Positions 53,755 through 62,905 are shown, counted from the first letter of the stretch. The stretch is 64,000 bases of DNA from Micromonospora parathelypteridis (GCF_014201145.1 NZ_JACHDP010000001.1:2852001-2916000); one strand, 5' to 3'. The notes: generated by a model not told the origin, from the sequence alone. Program-made: numbers and translations.

Positions 53755-55082
53755 TGGTGCTCACGGCCGGAACGCCGTTCGGACCCGTCCTCCGGATCAT
53801 CGGGGGCCGGGTCCGGCCGGCTGCCGCGCTCCGGTACCGGCTCGCCGTCGGTAGGATCGCCGCGATGATTCGCACAACGGCGTCGGCACTGGCGTACCTG
53901 GTCAGCAGCATCGTCGCCGGCTTGGTCGGCCTCGTCTGGAGTTTGGCGATCATCGTCGGCGTCGGTCTACTGTCGATCACTCTGGCCGGCGGCCCGGCGT
54001 TCCTCGGCGCCGCCTGGGTGACCCGGCGTCTCGCGGACCTGGAGCGGCACCGGGCCGGTTGGGTGCTCGGCACCGCGATCGCCGCGCCGTACCTGCCGAT
54101 CGAGGGCGCGACCGTCCGGCAGCGGGTCAGCGCGGTCGCCACGCAACCGGCCACCTGGCGGGACCTGGCCTGGCTGGTCGCGCTGTTTCCGTTGGGCCTG
54201 GCGGGCGGGATCGCCGCCATCGTGGTCACCGTCGTCGATCTCGCCGCCGTCGTGGCGCCGGCCTGGGCGTGGGCGGTGCCGAACCCGCGCGCACCGTTTC
54301 CGATGGATCCACTCATGACGACGATGCCGGGCCGGTTCGGCCTGACCGTCCTCGGCGTGCTGCTCTTGCCGGTCACCGCGTGGTTCCTGCGGACCGCCGG
54401 GCTGGCCCAGGCCCGGACGGCCCAGGTCCTCCTGGCACCCGGCGCGCACCGGTACCTGGTCGAGGAAACCACCCGCCTCGCGCAGACCCGCCGTCGGGTC
54501 GTCGATGCCCAGGCGGCAGAGCTGCGTCGAATCGAGCGGGATCTGCACGACGGTGCCCAGGCCCGGATCGTGGCCGCCGGCATGACCATGGCGCTGGCTG
54601 CTCGCAAGCTGCCAACCGGTGCGGCCGCCGCCTCCGACGTCGACCTCGCCCGTCGGCAGCTCGACGACGCCCTCACCGAGCTGCGCCGGCTGGTGCGGGG
54701 CATCCATCCGCCGATCCTCACCGACCGGGGGCTGCACGCCGCTGTCGCCGCCCTGGCCGGCGACAGCCCACTGGCCGTCGAGGTTCGGGGCGACCCGGAC
54801 GATCGCTACCCGCCGGCGGTCGAGTCGGCGGCCTACTTCGTCATCGCCGAGGGTCTCGCCAATGCGGGCAAACACGCCGACGCCCGGAGCTGTGTCGTCA
54901 CCCTCGCCCGCACCGCCGACACCGTCACCGTCACGCTCGCCGACGACGGACAGGGCGGCGCCGACCCGTCCGGCTCCGGGCTCGACGGTCTGCGCCGCCG
55001 CGTCGAGGCACTCGACGGCCAACTCACCATCACCAGTCCACCCGGCGGTCCCACCGTCCTGTCCGCGGAGCTGCCCCACTGA
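53754..55082 (+). CDS. Sensor histidine kinase (NarL/DesK type)
   Basis: A 442-residue kinase whose ATG at 53754 overlaps the permease stop. The N-terminal half has membrane helices arranged like the PF13796-type putative sensor domain of actinobacterial kinases (GLVWSLAIIVGVGLLSITL and WVTRRLADLERHRAGW). The HisKA_3 dimerisation helix carries the phospho-accepting His265 in RIERDLHDGAQARIV, and the ATPase domain has the N-box AEGLANAGKHADA and DDGQGGADPSGSGLDGL. An in-frame ATG about 36 codons later, nearer the first helix, is an alternative start. It should phosphorylate the regulator encoded next. Confidence 0.92.
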   Translation: MVLTAGTPFGPVLRIIGGRVRPAAALRYRLAVGRIAAMIRTTASALAYLVSSIVAGLVGLVWSLAIIVGVGLLSITLAGGPAFLGAAWVTRRLADLERHRAGWVLGTAIAAPYLPIEGATVRQRVSAVATQPATWRDLAWLVALFPLGLAGGIAAIVVTVVDLAAVVAPAWAWAVPNPRAPFPMDPLMTTMPGRFGLTVLGVLLLPVTAWFLRTAGLAQARTAQVLLAPGAHRYLVEETTRLAQTRRRVVDAQAAELRRIERDLHDGAQARIVAAGMTMALAARKLPTGAAAASDVDLARRQLDDALTELRRLVRGIHPPILTDRGLHAAVAALAGDSPLAVEVRGDPDDRYPPAVESAAYFVIAEGLANAGKHADARSCVVTLARTADTVTVTLADDGQGGADPSGSGLDGLRRRVEALDGQLTITSPPGGPTVLSAELPH

Positions 55083-55726
55083 TGCGCATCGTGATCGCCG
55101 AAGACCTGCTGCTGCTCCGGGACGGCATGGTGCGGTTGCTGACCGACACCGGCCACACCGTCGTCGCCGCCGTCGACAACGCGCCCGCCCTGCTGGCGGC
55201 CGTCACCGAACACCGACCCGACCTGTCCATCGTCGATGTTCGACTGCCACCCGGCTTCCGCGACGAGGGACTCCGCGCCGCGCTGACGCTGCGTGCCACG
55301 GACCCGGACACCAAGGTGCTCATCGTCTCCCAGTACGTCGAACGGGCGTACGCCGTGGAACTGCTCGCCGACGGCCGGGGCGGTGTCGGCTACCTCCTCA
55401 AGGACCGCGTGACGGCCCTCGACGATTTCCTCGACGCGGTGGAGCGGGTCGCCAACGGGGGCACCGCCCTGGACCCGGAAGTGGTCCGGCAACTGTTCAC
55501 CCGCAACAGCCACAACCACGGGGTCGACGGGCTCACCCCACGGGAACGGGAGGTGCTCGGCCTCATGGCCCAGGGCCTGAGCAACGCGGCCATCTGCACC
55601 ACGCTCGTCCTGGCACCGGTGTCGGTGGAGAAGCACATCACCAACATCTTCGCCAAGCTCGATCTGCCGCCGGCCGACGACGCCAACCGGCGTGTCCGCG
55701 CAGTCCTCACCTACCTCAACCACTGA
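55082..55726 (+). CDS. LuxR-type response regulator
   Basis: A 214-residue regulator. The receiver domain has the acidic pair in IAEDLLLLRDG, the phospho-acceptor Asp52 (LSIVDVRLPPG) and Lys107 (GYLLKDR). The C-terminal LuxR helix-turn-helix is LTPREREVLGLMAQGLSNAA followed by VSVEKHITNIFAKL. The ATG at 55082 overlaps the kinase stop (TGATG). Together with the kinase and ABC genes it forms a four-gene unit that probably controls its own transporter genes; their promoter would be at about 50312-50464, but no operator was recognised there. Confidence 0.94.
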   Translation: MRIVIAEDLLLLRDGMVRLLTDTGHTVVAAVDNAPALLAAVTEHRPDLSIVDVRLPPGFRDEGLRAALTLRATDPDTKVLIVSQYVERAYAVELLADGRGGVGYLLKDRVTALDDFLDAVERVANGGTALDPEVVRQLFTRNSHNHGVDGLTPREREVLGLMAQGLSNAAICTTLVLAPVSVEKHITNIFAKLDLPPADDANRRVRAVLTYLNH

Positions 55727-55826
55727 TGGCCAACTGACGGTGCGGGCCACGTCGAACGGACCGGTCGATCGGCGTGGCGGTCCGCTTTGCGGTTGACAGC
55801 CGCCGATGTCACGACATGCTGGACCT

Positions 55827-56168
55827 GTGAGTCGATTGCTCAGGCCCGATGCGCGGACGGTGGCGGTGATCGCGGCGCTGGGAGCCCTCGTGCCGCTGGT
55901 CCTGCTGGTCCTGTGGCGCCGACAGGACCTTCTCGGCGTGGTCCTCGCGCTGCTCTGTGTCCTGCTGACCATGGTCGCCGGGGTCGCCGCCTCCGCCGCC
56001 CGTCAGGTCGACGACCCGGAGCCGGTGGACCGGCCGACGACCGGCGGGCCGGTGGAGCTGATGCCGTACGGGATCGACGCGGACACCCTCGACGCCCTGG
56101 ACAGTCGGGACGCGTTGCGTGCGGTGCGTGACCGGCGGCGCGGGTCGAACGGTTTCAGCGGCCGGTGA
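55827..56168 (+). CDS. Small two-helix membrane protein, unknown
   Basis: A protein of 113 residues from GTG 55827, or 120 from ATG 55806. Two membrane helices lie at about residues 10-29 and 36-57 (VAVIAALGALVPLVLLVLW and VVLALLCVLLTMVAGVAAS), followed by an acidic then basic cytoplasmic tail (PYGIDADTLDALDSRDALRAV). The family is not recognised. Its 3' end overlaps the convergent kinase gene by 14 bases, which suggests that one of the two ends may read through. The ribosome site is weak for either start. Confidence 0.65.
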   Translation: MSRLLRPDARTVAVIAALGALVPLVLLVLWRRQDLLGVVLALLCVLLTMVAGVAASAARQVDDPEPVDRPTTGGPVELMPYGIDADTLDALDSRDALRAVRDRRRGSNGFSGR

Positions 56169-57651
56169 GGGTGGGCGCGGCGAGCGCGTCCACGCCCCGC
56201 CCGGCCAGACACCGGTAGACCCGGTCGACGTTGCCGTCGACCGGGGGGAGCACCTCCAGGTGCCAGCCGCTCGGCTCGGCGATCCCGGTGGTCAACCGGA
56301 ACGTCGTCATACTGCACACCTGCCGCACCGGCTCGGCGGCGATCACCTCGTCGTAGGCGGCGCCGACCAGCGACACCGGCAGGATGCCCTCGGCGTACGT
56401 CTCCCAGGTGTGCCGGTCGGCGCAGGACAGCCGGGTCGCCTCGGCGCGGCTGCCGCGGATCCGCACCGGGCCGAAGCATTCCAGCTCGGGCAGGCACCGG
56501 GCGCCCTCGGGCAGGGCGGTGGGCGGACCGGTGCCGGTCACGCAGCCAGGCAGCGGTCCGGTCGCCGGCGCGGCGATCTGGGTGACCGACGGGTTCGGGG
56601 CGGGCGGTGGCGCCCGGTCGGCGACCCAGGCCCCGGCGGCAGCGGAGGCGGCGAGGGCGAGCACTCCGGCGCCGCCGAAGAACCAGCGCCGCCAGCGCCG
56701 GCCGCCGGGGATCACCTGCTGGGTGTCCTCGATGGGCGGTCGGGGCACCGGCTGACTGGCCGCGTACGGGCCGGAGCGGGTTGCGCCGCCGCTCACCGGG
56801 GCGCCGCTCACCGGTGCCGACGATGGGCCGAGTGGCAGGCTGGCGAGCAGGTCGTGCAGTTCGAGGGCGGAGGGACGCTCGGCCGGGTCGTTGGCCATGC
56901 CGGCGCGCAGTACGTCGATCAGCTCGTCCGGTACGCCGGGCAGGGCCGGGAGCGGCTGGTTGAACATCTCCAACACGGTGACCAGGCTGGGGTTGCGCTC
57001 GGACTGCCAGCGTGGCGGCCGGCCGTGCATCACCGCGTAGAGGGTGGCGCAGAGCGCGTACACGTCGACGGCCGGCGACGGTGGGCTGTGGCTGAACATC
57101 TCCGGCGGCGCGTACGCCGGGGTGAGCACCTCCAGGGTGACCGAGGCGTCGCGGTGCTCGGCGAGCACGGCCAGCCCGAAGTCGGCGAGCACGGCCGAGT
57201 TGAAGCCCGAGTAGAGGATGTTGGCCGGTTTCACGTCCCGGTGCAGCACCCCGGCCGCGTGCGAGTGGGCCAACGCGTCGGCGATCTTGATGCCGAGGTC
57301 ACGGGCCTCCACCGGGTCCAGTGGTGAGTTCCGCATCCGTTCGGCGTACGAACCGTCGCAGAGCTCCATGATCAGATATGGGTGCTGATCGACGGTGACT
57401 CCGACGTCGAAGAGGTCCACCACGTGCGGGTGCGACGACATCCGGCCGGCCGCCCGCGCCTCGCGTAGGAAGCGGGCCTGATCCCGCTCGCTGTCCAGCG
57501 TCCGGTTCTCCACCTTGACGGCGACCTCACGACCCACGGAGATCTGGGTGGCCTGGTAGACGGTCGCGTACCCGCCCCGGGCAAAGACCCGCAAATCAGT
57601 CAGACCAGGCACAATCGGCACCGGCAAGCCGCCGGTCGGGGTGTCGGTCAC
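56155..57651 (-). CDS. Membrane Ser/Thr protein kinase with outside C-terminal domain
   Basis: A 498-residue Hanks-type kinase. The kinase domain (about 15-275) has a glycine-loop variant ARGGYATVYQ, Lys46 in VAVKVE, HRDVKPANIL with Asp139, DFGL at 157-160 and the APE-like YAPPE. After a Pro/Ser linker, one membrane helix (about 323-343) leads to an outside domain with four to six cysteines, including CADRHTWETYAEGILP. The Cys...His...Glu pattern resembles the septum-formation (DUF4190/Septum_form-type) domain. It should phosphorylate cytosolic or membrane proteins in response to an envelope signal. The start is GTG 57651. Confidence 0.92.
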   Translation of the reverse strand: MTDTPTGGLPVPIVPGLTDLRVFARGGYATVYQATQISVGREVAVKVENRTLDSERDQARFLREARAAGRMSSHPHVVDLFDVGVTVDQHPYLIMELCDGSYAERMRNSPLDPVEARDLGIKIADALAHSHAAGVLHRDVKPANILYSGFNSAVLADFGLAVLAEHRDASVTLEVLTPAYAPPEMFSHSPPSPAVDVYALCATLYAVMHGRPPRWQSERNPSLVTVLEMFNQPLPALPGVPDELIDVLRAGMANDPAERPSALELHDLLASLPLGPSSAPVSGAPVSGGATRSGPYAASQPVPRPPIEDTQQVIPGGRRWRRWFFGGAGVLALAASAAAGAWVADRAPPPAPNPSVTQIAAPATGPLPGCVTGTGPPTALPEGARCLPELECFGPVRIRGSRAEATRLSCADRHTWETYAEGILPVSLVGAAYDEVIAAEPVRQVCSMTTFRLTTGIAEPSGWHLEVLPPVDGNVDRVYRCLAGRGVDALAAPTLTGR

Positions 57652-57681
57652 CGCTCGAAAATACCCAACCCGGCCAGTGGC

Positions 57682-58185
57682 TCAGCGCACCGCGTCCGCC
57701 GGAGCGGCACCGGCCGGGCCGGTACCCTCCTCGGCGGGCACAGCCGACCCGGACTCGTCGGGCGTGGCGACCGCGCCGGCCGGCGCGCTCCGGCGGGCAT
57801 CCAGGCGCAGGCCAATGGCGGTGGCCACGGCCCCCAGCCCTTCCCAGGCCGCCACCCCGAAGAACCGGTCGGGAGCGATGTCGGCCAGCACGGCGATGGT
57901 GAACACGGTGAACGTGACCAGCCGGAAGACCACGGTGAACCGGTAGAACACCCGCCACTCGGTGACCGTGGCGAGCAGGTAGTAGACGCCCATGTTGAAC
58001 GCCGCCATCGAGGACGCCACCAGGAACGTGCCGGTGTAGTCACCAGCGGCACGGGTCGCCGGCACCTCGAACCCGAGCATTCGCAACTGCGCCTCCGGCC
58101 AGAGCAGCCCGAGCGCGCCCATCACCAGCGCCAACACGCCGAAGACCGCGATGGTCCAGCCCGCGATGGAGCGCGGCAGCTTCAT
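57682..58185 (-). CDS. Four-helix membrane protein, unknown
   Basis: A 167-residue protein with four hydrophobic helices between residues 8 and 122 (WTIAVFGVLALVMGALGLLW, then TGTFLVASSMAAFNMGVYYL, and two more) and a Pro/Ala/Glu-rich C-terminal tail. The pattern resembles small DUF4345/DoxX-like integral proteins, but I cannot assign it firmly. ATG 58185 is well supported by GGGGAGG seven bases upstream. It lies directly upstream of the kinase gene on the same strand, with 30 bases between, so they may be co-transcribed. Confidence 0.75.
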   Translation of the reverse strand: MKLPRSIAGWTIAVFGVLALVMGALGLLWPEAQLRMLGFEVPATRAAGDYTGTFLVASSMAAFNMGVYYLLATVTEWRVFYRFTVVFRLVTFTVFTIAVLADIAPDRFFGVAAWEGLGAVATAIGLRLDARRSAPAGAVATPDESGSAVPAEEGTGPAGAAPADAVR

Positions 58186-58303
58186 GAAGGGCCTCCCCAG
58201 GCACGGCGACGGTCACCACTGTGGACCGGCACACGGTGCTGACACGCTAGCCCGTCACCCCGACAACCACATCCCCGGAACCGACAAAACCGCATCTCGG
58301 GGT

Positions 58304-61300
58304 CTAGACGAGGAGAGCCAGGCGGGCGCGTAGGGCATTGGCCGCGTCGCGTTCGCTGCGCTGCTCGGTCGCGTACGCCAGGCGGACCGCCTCGTCCGCG
58401 TAGGACAACGCCTCCATCGGCTCACCGCAGGCGGCGAGCGCCTCGGCCAGCACGCTGGCCGCGAGCACCTGGCTGCGCACGTCCTCGGCCGGAGCGGTGA
58501 CCGCCCGCCGGGCCCAGTCCAACGCCTGTTCACGCTGACCGTGGGCGAGCAACGCCGACGCGTACTGGGCCATCGTCTGGCGGCGGGAGAAGAGCAGCGA
58601 CGGTGCGTTCGCGGCGACCGTGGCCACCGGGGCGAGCAGCCCGACCGCGGTCGCCGAGTCACCGGCGGCCAGACGCGCCGTCGCCAGCAGCACCCGGGGT
58701 GCCACCTGGGCCGGGGCCTGCGGGTTGTGCGGCTCCACAGCGGTCAGCACCGCGCGGGCGACCCGCTCGGCCGTCTCGCAGTCACCCATGTCCATCGCGA
58801 CGAAGCCGCGCAGCGTGCCGGCCATCCCGGTGAGCAGCGGGTGCGAGGTGCGCTCGGCGTACGCCAGGGCGTCGGTGAGCAGGTCCGCCGCGTGCTCCGG
58901 CTCGCCCAGCCCGCGCGCCACCACCGCCCGGACCACCAGCGCGAAACCACGCCCCCAGTCGTCGGACGCGGCGGCGAACTCCCGGTACGCCCTCCGGGCC
59001 TCCCGGTCCGCCTCGGCCAGGTCACCCAACTCGGCGGTGGCGAACGCCGCCACCGCCCGCAGCGTGCCCACCGCCCACGCCTCACCGACCCGCTCCCCGA
59101 AGGGCAGGAACACCTGCGCCATCCGACACGCCTCGCGCAGTCGGCCGGCGAGCAGCCGGGCGAATGCCGTGGTGCCGCGCAGCCAGGCCCGCCCGTACGG
59201 GTCCTTCAGCTCGGCGAAGAGCCGGGCGGCCCGCCCGAGCACCGCGTCGGTGCCGGCGAAGTCACCCCGGGTGGTGGTCACCCAGGCCAGGTTCTGCAGG
59301 GACCAGGCCTGCCCGTGCCGGTCCTGCACACCGAGGCTGACCTGGTACGCGGCGGCCAACCGGCTGCTCGCCTGACTCAGCCGCCCGGCCACGAAGTCGG
59401 CCATGCCGAGCCGGCGCATCGCCGTGGCACGCTGCACGGGCAGCCCGCCCGCCGTGGCCACCTGCAACGCCTCCTGCCAGGCGGTCACCGCCCGGTCCTG
59501 ATCGCCCAGAGTCTCCTGGGCCTGCCCCGCGAGCAGCAGGGCGTTGACCCGGGTCGCCTCGTCGCCCGCGTTCGCGGCGATCTTCTCGGCGTACGCCAAC
59601 GCGTCGACGACGCGACCGACCTGGAGCAGCGCCCGCGCGTGCACCACCCGATCGGCCGCCGGCACCCCGTCGCGGGCCAGCTCGGTGGCACGCTCGGCGT
59701 ACTCGACGGCCAGCACCGGCTCACCGGCGGACAGCGACCGGCGGGCGGCCCGGCCGAGCGCGGCGACGCCGAGCGGGACCACCGCCCGAGCCGGCGCGTC
59801 CGGACGCAGCTTCACCGCGTCGGCGAGCGTGGCGGCACGCTCGACGTGCATCGCCACGAAGTCGTCCCGGTCGTCGTCGGTGAACCCACCCGCCGCTCCG
59901 GCCGCGGCCTCGTCCCCCGGCGCCGCCCAGCGGGCCAGCGCGGCGTGCCGCTCGGCCAGTTCGGCCTTGCTCACCCCGGCGTACGCGGCCTCCCGCATCA
60001 GCGGGGTCGCGAACGAGTAACCGGTACGGGAGCGGTGCAGCATCCGGCGTTGCAGCAGCTCCTCGACAGCCCGGTCGAGCTCCACGGCGACCACGGCCGA
60101 CGGCCGACCATCGCGGCCGGCGCGCTGCTCACGCATCGCCTCCAGCGCACCGGTCGGCACCGCGTCACCGATCACCGCTGCATCACGCAGCACCGAACGG
60201 GCGTCCGGCGGCAGCGCGTCGATCCGGGCGGCCAGCACGGCGGCGAGGTCCCGGGAGAGCAGCCTGCTGCCCAGCGACCCGGGCACCAACCGCCAACCGG
60301 CCGGCGTGCTCTGGTCCCGCTCGCCGGCCGTGGGTCGCTCCCCCGCGACACCGACACTGCGCGCTGACTCCGTGGTGAGCGCCCCGCGCGTCGACTCCGT
60401 GGTGAGCGCCCCGCGCTCGATGAGCAGGGTGACCAGCTCGGCCAGGTAGAAGGGATTGCCCTGAGCGGTGGCGAGCAGCCGGTCGGCGTCGGGCTGTGGC
60501 AACTTGCCGCCGCCGAGGTAGCTCGTGAGCAGCCGCGCGGCGTCGGCACCGCGTAGCGGCGGCAGGGAGTGCACCTCGGCGTCCGCGACCCGGGTCAACG
60601 CGCCAGCGGTACGCACCAACTCGGGGCGGCCGAGCAGCAGCACCAGCACCGGGCCGGTGAGCCTGGACAGGGCCAGCCCGAGGGCACTTATCGTCTCGGC
60701 GGTGGCGTCGTGCAGGTCGTCCACCACGATCACCAGCGGCGCCTCCGAGGCGAGCCCACTGAGCAGGTCGGCGACCGCGTTCGGCACCACCTCGGCATCG
60801 GCGGCCGGGGTGCCCGAACCGCCCCACTCGCCGGTGTCGGTGCCGCCGTGGGCCGGTAGTTCGGCATAGCCGAGCAGGGCGAGCAGGTGCTCGGTGGCGA
60901 TCGGCGCGGTCTCGCCGGCGGAGCGGGCGAGCCGCTGCCCGAGCCGCCGCAGCCTCTCCTCCACCGCTGGTCGGGTCAGCGCGGTGGCGGCGTCACTGGG
61001 CAGGCCGACGGCGGCACGCACCAGGTCGGCGAGGGGTGCCAGCCGGCGCCGCTCACCAAACGCGGCGCAGCGCACCGAGAGCACCCGGGCGCCGGTGTGC
61101 GCCGCGTACCGGCCCGCGCCCACGTCGTACCCGGCGGCGAGGCGCTCCACCTCCGCGGCGAACCGGGACTTGCCGATGCCCGCCTCGGCGGTCATCAGCA
61201 GCACCCGCGGGTCACCCTGGTCGATCACCTCGGCGAGCCGGCCGGCGATCCGGCCGATCTCCGTCTCCCGACCCACGTACGGCGCTTCGTCGCCGAGCCC

Positions 61301-61966
61301 CGACCGGGTTCCTGGCGCGTCCAGCAGACCCAGCAGCTCGTACGCCTCGACCGGCTCACGCTTGCCCTTGAGCCGCAGCGGGCGCAGTGCCCGCCAGGAG
61401 GACACGTGCCGGGTGGCGGCGACAGTGCGTTTGCCGGCGTAGACCGCGCCCACCGCGGCGGCGTCGGCCAGCCGGGCGGCAGTGTTCACCGTGTCGCCGA
61501 TGACCGTGTACTCGATGGCGGCCTGGATGCCCGCGATGACGTCACCGGTGTTCAGCCCGACCCGCAGCCCGAGCGGCGCGCCGCCGCCCCGCTCGTCGTC
61601 GAGCACCCGACGGACGGCCCGCTGCATGGACAGAGCCGCCCGGACAGCTCGTTCGGCGTCGTCCTCGTGCGCCACCGGCGCACCGAAGACCGCCATGATC
61701 CCGTCGCCGGTCAGCTTGTCGACGTGCCCGCCAAAGGTCTTCACCGCGCCGGCGAGTGCGGCGAGCACCCGGTCGGTGACCGCGCCGACGCGTTCCGGGT
61801 CGAGGTCCTCCGACCAGGAGGTGAACTCGGAAAGATCGCCGAAGAGCACGGTGACCACCCGGCGCTCGGCCGCCGGCAACGTGGCGGCGGCCGGCAGCGC
61901 GGCACCGCAGTTGTGGCAGAACCGCGCACCGGGAACGGCAACGGTTCCGCACACGGGGCAGGTCAC
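58304..61966 (-). CDS. Class III adenylate cyclase fused to AAA ATPase and TPR-like repeats
   Basis: A 1220-residue regulator. Residues 1-21 are a double zinc ribbon (CPVCG and CHNCG). The class III cyclase domain (about 36-205) keeps both metal Asp residues (Asp44, Asp88), the adenine-selecting Lys84 and Asp158, and the Asn161/Arg165 transition-state pair, so it should make cAMP. An AAA/STAND ATPase follows (Walker A TAEAGIGKSRF, Lys266; LVIVVDDLHDA as Walker B). The C-terminal 550 residues or so are alpha-helical TPR-like repeats. A tandem 9-residue repeat is present near residue 520. GTG 61966 overlaps the upstream stop. cAMP could feed the Crp protein encoded at 37056. Confidence 0.92.
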   Translation of the reverse strand: MTCPVCGTVAVPGARFCHNCGAALPAAATLPAAERRVVTVLFGDLSEFTSWSEDLDPERVGAVTDRVLAALAGAVKTFGGHVDKLTGDGIMAVFGAPVAHEDDAERAVRAALSMQRAVRRVLDDERGGGAPLGLRVGLNTGDVIAGIQAAIEYTVIGDTVNTAARLADAAAVGAVYAGKRTVAATRHVSSWRALRPLRLKGKREPVEAYELLGLLDAPGTRSGLGDEAPYVGRETEIGRIAGRLAEVIDQGDPRVLLMTAEAGIGKSRFAAEVERLAAGYDVGAGRYAAHTGARVLSVRCAAFGERRRLAPLADLVRAAVGLPSDAATALTRPAVEERLRRLGQRLARSAGETAPIATEHLLALLGYAELPAHGGTDTGEWGGSGTPAADAEVVPNAVADLLSGLASEAPLVIVVDDLHDATAETISALGLALSRLTGPVLVLLLGRPELVRTAGALTRVADAEVHSLPPLRGADAARLLTSYLGGGKLPQPDADRLLATAQGNPFYLAELVTLLIERGALTTESTRGALTTESARSVGVAGERPTAGERDQSTPAGWRLVPGSLGSRLLSRDLAAVLAARIDALPPDARSVLRDAAVIGDAVPTGALEAMREQRAGRDGRPSAVVAVELDRAVEELLQRRMLHRSRTGYSFATPLMREAAYAGVSKAELAERHAALARWAAPGDEAAAGAAGGFTDDDRDDFVAMHVERAATLADAVKLRPDAPARAVVPLGVAALGRAARRSLSAGEPVLAVEYAERATELARDGVPAADRVVHARALLQVGRVVDALAYAEKIAANAGDEATRVNALLLAGQAQETLGDQDRAVTAWQEALQVATAGGLPVQRATAMRRLGMADFVAGRLSQASSRLAAAYQVSLGVQDRHGQAWSLQNLAWVTTTRGDFAGTDAVLGRAARLFAELKDPYGRAWLRGTTAFARLLAGRLREACRMAQVFLPFGERVGEAWAVGTLRAVAAFATAELGDLAEADREARRAYREFAAASDDWGRGFALVVRAVVARGLGEPEHAADLLTDALAYAERTSHPLLTGMAGTLRGFVAMDMGDCETAERVARAVLTAVEPHNPQAPAQVAPRVLLATARLAAGDSATAVGLLAPVATVAANAPSLLFSRRQTMAQYASALLAHGQREQALDWARRAVTAPAEDVRSQVLAASVLAEALAACGEPMEALSYADEAVRLAYATEQRSERDAANALRARLALLV
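60366..60416. repeat. 27-base tandem duplication within the cyclase gene
   Basis: A 24-base block at 60366-60389 is repeated exactly at 60393-60416, a period of 27 bases. It encodes GALTTEST-R then GALTTESA-R in the linker after the ATPase domain and looks like recent in-frame slippage. Confidence 0.85.
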
Positions 61967-62799
61967 ATGTGCTCCAACCCACTGACCCCGGGTGCGGATT
62001 CCCCGGTGCCGACACCCAGATACTCCAACTGCGCCCGGACCGACCATTCGGCCGCCCACCACAGCGAGCGGTCCACGTCCGCGTAGACCACGGCCACCAC
62101 GTCGGCGGGCGTGCCCGCGCCGGCGGCCACCGCCGCCCTGACCTGGTCGAGCCGGGCCCGGCGGTGCGCGAGGTAGAAGTCGGCGGCCGCGGCGCAGTCG
62201 GCCAGCGCCGGGCCGTGCCCGGGCAGCGCCGGGATCCCCCGGTACGCGGACAGCAGTTCCAGACTGGCCAGGTAGTCACCGAGGTGCCCGTCCGGGTGGG
62301 CGACCACGGTGGTGCCCCGGCCGAGGATGGTGTCACCGGTGAACACCACCCGCTCGTCGCCGTGCTCGACGAGGAAGCAGACCGAGTCGGCGGTGTGCCC
62401 CGGAGTGTTCAGCAGACGGATGTCCAGGCCGAAGCCGCCGAATTGCTCACCCGGCTCGGTCAGCGGATCACCACCGACGGTGTGCGCCGGGTCGACGGCG
62501 AGGACGTGCACCCCACCGAGCAGCTCACTCAGCCGGGCCGCGCCCTCGGTGTGGTCCGGGTGGCCGTGAGTGATCAGGATCAGACCGATGGGGCCGTGCT
62601 CGGCGATCCGGGCCAGGTGCCCCTCGTCCGCCGGCCCCGGGTCGATCACGACGCCGGACTCGGCTGTCGGGGCGCGCAGCACCCAGGTGTTGGTGCCGTC
62701 GAGGGTCATCGGCCCAGGGTTCGGCGCACGCAGCAGTGTCACCCAGGTCGGCAACTCGTCGGCGAGCGCCGCCGCCGGCGCCGTCACGTGCCCGCTCAT
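61963..62799 (-). CDS. Metallo-beta-lactamase-fold hydrolase
   Basis: A 278-residue hydrolase with the metal-binding THGHPDHTEG (His78, His80, Asp82, His83), then LLNTPGHTADSVCF, FTGDTILG and a final LPGHGPAL. The layout is that of the LACTB2/glyoxalase-II-like branch. Its reaction is unknown to me; LACTB2 relatives are RNA endonucleases. The ATG at 62799 gives MSGHVTAPAAALADELP. It overlaps the cyclase gene by four bases. It corresponds in type and neighbours to M. tuberculosis Rv3677c, which is next to crp there. Confidence 0.9.
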   Translation of the reverse strand: MSGHVTAPAAALADELPTWVTLLRAPNPGPMTLDGTNTWVLRAPTAESGVVIDPGPADEGHLARIAEHGPIGLILITHGHPDHTEGAARLSELLGGVHVLAVDPAHTVGGDPLTEPGEQFGGFGLDIRLLNTPGHTADSVCFLVEHGDERVVFTGDTILGRGTTVVAHPDGHLGDYLASLELLSAYRGIPALPGHGPALADCAAAADFYLAHRRARLDQVRAAVAAGAGTPADVVAVVYADVDRSLWWAAEWSVRAQLEYLGVGTGESAPGVSGLEHM

Positions 62800-62854
62800 G
62801 GCTGCGATCGTACGACCCCGCCCGCCACACCCCACGATCTTGCCCACCCAACCC

Positions 62855-62905
62855 GAAGGAAGGACCCCCTGCTAACGCGTGATTTATTAGGAAGGGGCCC
62901 TTCCT
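62855..62905. repeat. Palindromic intergenic element
   Basis: AGGAAGGG (62889-62896) and CCCTTCCT (62898-62905) form an almost loop-less perfect stem. An upstream AGGAAGG (62857-62863) could compete for the same right arm, giving two alternative folds. The AT-richer centre (GATTTATTAG) is unlike the surroundings. It fills much of the gap between the metallo-beta-lactamase gene and ridA. I recall related elements in Micromonospora genomes, unverified. Confidence 0.6.
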
